A DNA stretch of 64,000 nucleotides from positions 62,001 through 126,000 of the IMG/VR virus record IMGVR_UViG_3300042477_000480. The stretch is one strand, 5' to 3'. The notes beneath the pieces are model-generated. The model saw nothing but the letters and a program-made list of their open reading frames with translations, searched no databases and had not been told where the DNA came from. Source of the stretch: a virus. Shown here piece by piece: positions 59,356 to 64,000 of this stretch; within the stretch, counting starts at the first letter, position 1, and each line of letters starts with the position of its first letter. The position numbers were made by a program, and so were the translations under genes.

Positions 59356-59705
59356 AGCACAGTAGCGTGCTGCGTAAATAACTTCTCGTACACGACGTAG
59401 ATTTCAGCATACGCTACACCCCACGCAGCGTCGTGCGCTAACTTATTAAAATCCTCGTCGGTGACCGCGGCATCGAGGCGATGGTTCCACGCCCTCGCGT
59501 GTGCCCACTCATGGAGCAGCACATCCATGGCCCGGGACTCATCCAGACTCTTGTCAATCTGAATGTGAAAGCGCTTGCCGTGTTTCCAGCAGCGACCCTC
59601 TAACTTAGAAAGCTTGACCCGGCGAACTGTCACCGGAAAAGCAGCCGGACTGAGCTTTTTCAGCGTCCGGAGGAGGGCCTGATAATATTTAAACTGAGCC
59701 GCCAT
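59352..59705 (-). CDS. HExxH metallopeptidase-like protein
   Basis: A 117-residue protein; ATG 59705 has a strong AGGAGG site. After a basic strand region (VTVRRVKLSKLEGRCWKHGK) comes FHIQIDKSLDESRAMDVLLH and the zinc helix LLHEWAHARAWNHRLD (H-E-x-x-H). The third ligand may be a later His or Asp (about 90-95). Such small HEWAH proteins occur widely in phages and plasmids. Function unknown. Confidence 0.65.
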   Translation of the reverse strand: MAAQFKYYQALLRTLKKLSPAAFPVTVRRVKLSKLEGRCWKHGKRFHIQIDKSLDESRAMDVLLHEWAHARAWNHRLDAAVTDEDFNKLAHDAAWGVAYAEIYVVYEKLFTQHATVL

Positions 59706-59782
59706 GCTCCATCCTCCTGAAGGGCGTCCTTGCCACATCAGGCCGATTATACCGGGCGGCGCAACGTTTGCCTGCACGCTTT

Positions 59783-61225
59783 TTAAGCGTTTTTCTGTAG
59801 CTGCGCTAACACGCGGGCAGCGCTCTCTTTAATTTCTTCTTCTTCCTTTTTGTCGTCTTTTTCGTCGTCTTTTTTCTCGCTCTTTTCGTCGTCCGGCTTT
59901 TTCTTCTTGCCGATGCTGGAACCAATATTACCCCCCAGATGAGCGCCTGCCCCGAGCCCCAGCGCGCCGCCACTTAACAAACCCAGTCCGGCACCCGGAG
60001 CGCCGCCGAGCGCACCACCCGTCAGCGCACCCATCAGGCCGCCACCCACGCCGCCGGCCAAACCACCGACGCCAGAGCCCAGCACGCCGCCGAGCAGCGA
60101 CGCCTTCTTGCCTTCCCACGACGGAGCGCCCATCGCAGCATCAGCCATCGAATAGCCGGCGCCACCACCCAGCGCTGCACCGCCGACGCCGCCTGTAAAC
60201 AGCGTGTTCATAGCCTGTAAATGCGACGCCGGAGACGAACCGGGACCGCCGGCACGACGAACTAACTGCCCTCTACGCGCTAGTGATTTGAGGTAATCCC
60301 CGAGCTGGCGAGCTGACGGCGCAAAGAACTTTTTCGCCAGTCGCGGATTGGTCGACGCTAAAAGCAGCGTGCCGAGCGCGCCAATGGGCGCACCTACCAT
60401 CATGCCGGCGCCAGTTGCTGTGCCCTTGACCGCGCCGCGGCCGACACCTTCCATGCGGTGGCCAGACGGCGCTGTCGCCGCGCCAAGACCAGCGCCAATA
60501 CCGGCCGACGGCAGCATCAGCGCCGCCATCTTGTCGCCTGCAGCGGCTGCGGCTTCCTCTGGCGCAGGTGTCGCGGGCGTCTGCGGATTGCGGAACACGC
60601 CATCAGAGCCAATAAGATTGCTGCCGTGACCCTGCGCGGCGAGCATGGGATTGATAACGGCACGCTCCAACGGATTCATCGTTTTCTGCCCCTTAGCTTT
60701 TAACATTGCGTCGCCAAGCATGCCGCCAACCAGCGCTGATTGCTTCATCTGCTGGCCTGCCATCAAGCCAGCACCAGCAACACCACCGGTCACCGCAGCC
60801 CGAGTCGGCGTACCAAACATTGTCTTGCCCATGCGACCAGCAATGTCAGAGCCCATTTGATTTACCTCTTTCACAAGCGGTTGCGCCGCATTCTGCAGCC
60901 GATTCGTGGCCCGCTGCGCTTGAATTCCGAGTCCGCGCATCTGTGTGGTCGCGGTGTTCGCGACTTGATTGGCCGCGTTGCCGAGTTCACTGCCGACTTC
61001 ATTGACGGCGGCACCTAGCGCACGCTCGCCAGAACGGATACCGGCACCAACGCCGCGCATGCTGTTGCCGAGACCAGAGACAGCATTGCCGACCATATTG
61101 TTACCCAGATTCTTCGCGGCAAAGTTAGCAATACCTTTTCCAGCGGCGTTGACTGCGCGACCCAGAAACGCTTGCTTTGTCTGCTGACCAACTTGCATAC
61201 CAAATTGCTGGGGCGTAACGGCCAT
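59783..61225 (-). CDS. Gly-rich protein of the PYEFG family
   Basis: A 480-residue protein from ATG 61225 (AGGTGA site) beginning MAVTPQQFGMQVGQQTKQAF. Ala/Gly-rich helical parts are followed by long glycine-zipper stretches (SGVGGLAGGVGGGLMGALTG, AGLGLLSGGALGLGAGAHLG) and a Lys/Glu-rich tail (KKEEEEIKESAARVLAQL). It is the largest member of the family and probably inserts into membranes or is packed in the head. An in-frame upstream extension exists but has no good start. Confidence 0.55.
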   Translation of the reverse strand: MAVTPQQFGMQVGQQTKQAFLGRAVNAAGKGIANFAAKNLGNNMVGNAVSGLGNSMRGVGAGIRSGERALGAAVNEVGSELGNAANQVANTATTQMRGLGIQAQRATNRLQNAAQPLVKEVNQMGSDIAGRMGKTMFGTPTRAAVTGGVAGAGLMAGQQMKQSALVGGMLGDAMLKAKGQKTMNPLERAVINPMLAAQGHGSNLIGSDGVFRNPQTPATPAPEEAAAAAGDKMAALMLPSAGIGAGLGAATAPSGHRMEGVGRGAVKGTATGAGMMVGAPIGALGTLLLASTNPRLAKKFFAPSARQLGDYLKSLARRGQLVRRAGGPGSSPASHLQAMNTLFTGGVGGAALGGGAGYSMADAAMGAPSWEGKKASLLGGVLGSGVGGLAGGVGGGLMGALTGGALGGAPGAGLGLLSGGALGLGAGAHLGGNIGSSIGKKKKPDDEKSEKKDDEKDDKKEEEEIKESAARVLAQLQKNA

Positions 61226-61319
61226 ACGGTCACCTGTGGCTTGAATAGAGTTTTGGATCTTCTTTTTTGTAACGTGCTGTGCAATGCGCTCGAACAACTT
61301 GCGGCGAGATAGTAATAAC

Positions 61320-63824
61320 TCAGCCGCCCGGGCTCCCGGTTGCGTCGACAGTAAACTCGATATCGGAAACGTCGGCATCGCTGGGCCCCAAAATACTTCT
61401 AATTACCGGCTTGGTCGCGTTTAACACAGCCTTGTCGGGGAGCTGGTATTTTACAAGCTTGCGGCGCTTCCGTGAAAGCGGGCGTTTGGCTGTGCGCGTA
61501 ATGTGCTGCTGGAGCACACGCAGCAGATCATCGCCGGCACCCGTAATTCCAGCTTGTTTGTCACCGGCCTGCTCTTTGCGGCGGCGCTTTAGATATTTTT
61601 GCAGCTCTTGCTCTTGGTATTCCTGCAGCATGGTCTTAACATCGCCGGCCTGAACTTTAGAGACCAGCTTTTCGGGGTTAATCGCCCAGTGTCTAAGCGC
61701 CCAGCCACGACGAGGTGTAGGATTGCTGACAAACGGTCCGCCATGCCGCGCTTTGAAGCTCGCCCAGCGCTTGATCTGTCGCGTGTCTTCGTCGGGGATT
61801 CTCCGCCCAGAGTTATAGTTCTGATACCACTCCAGCCAGCCCTTGGGGTCATGCTCTGTCACCCACTCTGGCTTCCATTCGCCCAGACTGGCTAACCGCG
61901 GCCCGTCTTTCTCGTACAGCGACTTGTACACACCCATGGCATGCAACTGCCCGGGCGTATAGTCAGGCTGAAAGTCAGGAAGTTCCGCGCCGAGCTTTTC
62001 TTGTTGATAGCGCGAGCCCTCTTCTTTCAGGAGCTGCCGGAAGGCTTCGTTGAGCTGCTCTTTCTCAGCCGTGAGGCGTTCCAGCACTTCGTCGCCCGTG
62101 CGTTCGCGCTTGTAGCCCATGAGCTTGCCAACAATGCTGGGCTCTTCGCTGGCGCTTAGATATCTTTTGACGGCGACGTTTTTGAGTTCCTCTGGCAAAT
62201 CCCGGTGCGAGTCAAAACGCAGGCCACGGCCTTTGGCTTGCTGGCTGCGCGATTCATGCCAGTGCGGGTCGAGCAGCTGAATCAAGCTCGTGCCGCGGGT
62301 GGACAAGCCTTCAGCGCCAGCCGGGCCAATGAGCAGCGCCCGCAGCTTGCCTTGGTTGTACGCATCGACGGCCGCTTGGCGCGCCTTGGGTGTTACGCCG
62401 CCGTGGAAGAACGCATGCGGAACTTTGGCTTTCTCCAGCGCGGACGCATACGGCGCCAAGCCAGAGTCAATAAAGTTCGAGTAGATAATCGCCTTCTTGC
62501 GCTTGTCTTCCGCCAGCGTCTTCTGCAAGTCTTGAAACGCCTTTTGTAACTTAGCGCTTTGCGAAAACGCCTTAGACGGATCTTTATCGGCGCGAAACGG
62601 CTGCGTCGACAGGCTCACTTGGCGCAGGCCCGTCATAAAGCTATTTAATTTGGCCAGCTCATCGCGGGACAATGGAAACTCTTGGTCCAGCTTCCAGAGA
62701 AAGCCCGGCGGAATCTTCGTGCGGATGGCGTTCTGAATCTTCTTTTGTTCAGCACTGAGCGGGACTTTGACCTGCTCTTCTTGAACGTTCACGCCTTCGG
62801 GTGTCTTGCTGGGCTGATAATCGACTTTGCCCTTCAGCAGCTGGCGCAGTTCTTTCTCGTTCTTAACAATCGGCTTCACGCCGGGCTTCACCCCACGCAG
62901 CCAGCCAAATAAACCCGGCCGCACGGTCTTGTAGCCCACGTAGCGCTTCTCAAACTCTTCGGGCGACAGCTGCTTGTTGTGCAGCATGGCCAAGAGATTC
63001 GCCATGTCGCTGGGCGAGTTGGTAATCGGCGAGCCTGTTAATAACAACAGGCGCTGCGCTTTGGCCGCGGCTTCAGCAGCGCCGACAGAACTAGCGCTCC
63101 CGGGATTACGTAATCTATGCGCCTCGTCCATGATGAGCGTGCTGGGCTGCTGCTGGAACTTCTTGCCCAACGCCAAGCCGGTGTAGCTCATGATCTCCGG
63201 ATTGGAGTTGCGCGTGAACTTCTTGACTTCTTTGTCAAAGTTCCCACGCAAGCTCGCCGGCACAACCACGCCATAGTCTTCGCCGGTCTGCTTCTTGGCT
63301 TCTTCAGCAGCCGCGAGTGACGACAGCGATTTCCCAGAACCCAGTCCGTGATACACCAGTAGTCTGGGATCTTCGCCGGTAATGCGATCGGCAATGCGCT
63401 GCTGGTGCTCTTGCAGCTGCAGGTCGGGGATGAGTTCCGCGGTTTTGTCTGCTTCTATCTTTGCCCACGCATCGTCTTTGCTCATGCCGTTTTCTTGCAG
63501 CATCCACGCTTTATGGATTTGATCACGTTTTGCTGTTGGATAAAAGCTTAAATCTGTGTTGTTGCCAGAAGCGGTTAAAAACCCGCCCGGTCGTTGCTTG
63601 AGTTTATAGCCGTGTTTTTGCGCAAGGGTGTGCAAAAGTTTCCGAAAACGTTCTTGCTGCGCGACATCATCCGTAAACGCAATGTAATCATAGTCGCGCC
63701 CCTGCGGCGCCGGACGGCCGTACATTTTTGCGCGGCCCCGCGAACCCATAAGCTCGGCATCGCGCATAAAACTCGCTGCCGGCTTCGGTAATGTATCGTC
63801 GAGAATGCTGTTAATTTTGCTCAT
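61320..63824 (-). CDS. Nucleotidyltransferase-like/SNF2 helicase fusion
   Basis: An 834-residue protein. Residues 20-100 look like a minimal nucleotidyltransferase: MGSRGRAKMYG (GSRG), QGRDYDYIAFTDD (Asp44/Asp46) and NNTDLSFYP (Asp91). Helicase motifs follow: YHGLGSGKSLSSL (160-166), STLIMDEAHRLRN (233-236), LLLTGSPITNS, KKAIIYSNFIDSG, AFFHGGVTPKARQAAV, GAEGLSTRGTSLIQLLDP and QQAKGRGLRF (motif VI). A C-terminal part (GRRIPDEDTRQIKRWASFKA) is extra. It probably remodels DNA-protein complexes; the fused transferase is unusual. Confidence 0.85.
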   Translation of the reverse strand: MSKINSILDDTLPKPAASFMRDAELMGSRGRAKMYGRPAPQGRDYDYIAFTDDVAQQERFRKLLHTLAQKHGYKLKQRPGGFLTASGNNTDLSFYPTAKRDQIHKAWMLQENGMSKDDAWAKIEADKTAELIPDLQLQEHQQRIADRITGEDPRLLVYHGLGSGKSLSSLAAAEEAKKQTGEDYGVVVPASLRGNFDKEVKKFTRNSNPEIMSYTGLALGKKFQQQPSTLIMDEAHRLRNPGSASSVGAAEAAAKAQRLLLLTGSPITNSPSDMANLLAMLHNKQLSPEEFEKRYVGYKTVRPGLFGWLRGVKPGVKPIVKNEKELRQLLKGKVDYQPSKTPEGVNVQEEQVKVPLSAEQKKIQNAIRTKIPPGFLWKLDQEFPLSRDELAKLNSFMTGLRQVSLSTQPFRADKDPSKAFSQSAKLQKAFQDLQKTLAEDKRKKAIIYSNFIDSGLAPYASALEKAKVPHAFFHGGVTPKARQAAVDAYNQGKLRALLIGPAGAEGLSTRGTSLIQLLDPHWHESRSQQAKGRGLRFDSHRDLPEELKNVAVKRYLSASEEPSIVGKLMGYKRERTGDEVLERLTAEKEQLNEAFRQLLKEEGSRYQQEKLGAELPDFQPDYTPGQLHAMGVYKSLYEKDGPRLASLGEWKPEWVTEHDPKGWLEWYQNYNSGRRIPDEDTRQIKRWASFKARHGGPFVSNPTPRRGWALRHWAINPEKLVSKVQAGDVKTMLQEYQEQELQKYLKRRRKEQAGDKQAGITGAGDDLLRVLQQHITRTAKRPLSRKRRKLVKYQLPDKAVLNATKPVIRSILGPSDADVSDIEFTVDATGSPGG

Positions 63825-64000
63825 CAGCTCACCGTAATGTTGCGAGCTGTTTTATACATTGCCCAGAGGCCCAAACCAGCTGACACCAAGCCCAGATATT
63901 TAAACGACGTGTAGACCGTGACAAAGAAGTAAATCCCCAGCCAGCATGAAAGTGCGCCGATCACCACCGCCAGCACATGCCAGCGATTGATTGCGCATAG
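63824..64000 (-). CDS. Membrane protein, 5' part outside window
   Basis: The frame is open from the right edge (59 codons) and stops with TGA overlapping the helicase ATG. Two membrane segments are seen: VLAVVIGALSCWLGIYFFVT and LGLVSAGLGLWAMYK, with a short basic tail (KTARNITVS). The start is not in the window, so size and role are unknown. Confidence 0.55.
   Translation of the reverse strand, partial: LCAINRWHVLAVVIGALSCWLGIYFFVTVYTSFKYLGLVSAGLGLWAMYKTARNITVS

Noticed and set aside
1-64000. CRISPR arrays, insertion sequences or integrase/attachment sites
   Set aside because: No regularly spaced identical repeats, no transposase or integrase motif and no repeated tRNA end were seen. The single tRNA has no partial copy in the window.

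Overview
The window is a piece of a tailed double-stranded DNA phage genome with a contractile tail, probably a large (jumbo-class) one. Evidence for this is a long sheath gene next to a tube gene, a tape measure of about 1480 codons, a spike/hub module, a capsid module with a maturation protease, PhoH, an SNF2-type helicase, HNH and PD-(D/E)XK nucleases, one tRNA and many small membrane proteins. Every gene I can support lies on the minus strand, so the transcripts run from position 64000 towards position 1. Genes are tightly packed, often with ATGA or TGATG stop/start overlaps, and good GGAGG-type ribosome sites precede the structural genes. The host is a bacterium that I cannot name. I do not recognise a terminase, portal, DNA polymerase, RNAP alpha or omega in this window.

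Layout in transcription order (right to left). 64000-57334: membrane fragment, nucleotidyltransferase/SNF2 fusion, glycine-rich proteins sharing an N-terminal PYEFG-like motif, a metallopeptidase-like protein, a DUF5522-like mini-protein overlapping an HNH nuclease, and a zinc mini-protein. 57337-52421: large Gly/Ala-rich protein, PhoH, glycosyltransferase-like protein, PD-(D/E)XK nuclease and ferritin-like protein. 52420-48626: a structured non-coding gap, small coiled-coil and membrane proteins, a PDDEXK-like protein, a HAD-like phosphatase, an actin-like ATPase, and a degenerate GDPD-like protein that ends in a terminator. 48601-38652: a structured gap, a three-helix membrane protein (holin candidate), tRNA-Asn, a 2H-phosphoesterase-like protein, several membrane or exported proteins, a matrixin-like metalloprotease with a cysteine-switch motif, a papain-like cysteine protease and small unknowns. 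38647-31358: a two-piece multisubunit RNA polymerase with two small genes between the pieces. 31277-16265: head genes (HTH protein, maturation protease, scaffold-like protein, decoration-like proteins, major capsid protein) and neck/connector candidates. 16165-626: sheath, tube, spike, chaperone candidates, tape measure and baseplate/hub proteins. 624-1: a sigma-70-like factor cut by the window edge.

The most striking system is transcriptional. One 1475-residue polypeptide fuses a complete beta-like part to the N-terminal half of beta-prime, including the catalytic ADFDGDA motif. A second, 626-residue polypeptide supplies the rest of beta-prime, with bridge-helix and trigger-loop motifs. Neither contains a single cysteine, so both zinc sites of cellular beta-prime are gone. 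The genes sit inside the virion gene block, and a sigma-like gene ends the same block. This suggests a phage-specific, possibly virion-carried transcription machine. A second unusual cluster (about 41-48 kb) combines a matrixin-like and a papain-like protease with exported and membrane mini-proteins, and may form an envelope-attack or lysis cassette.
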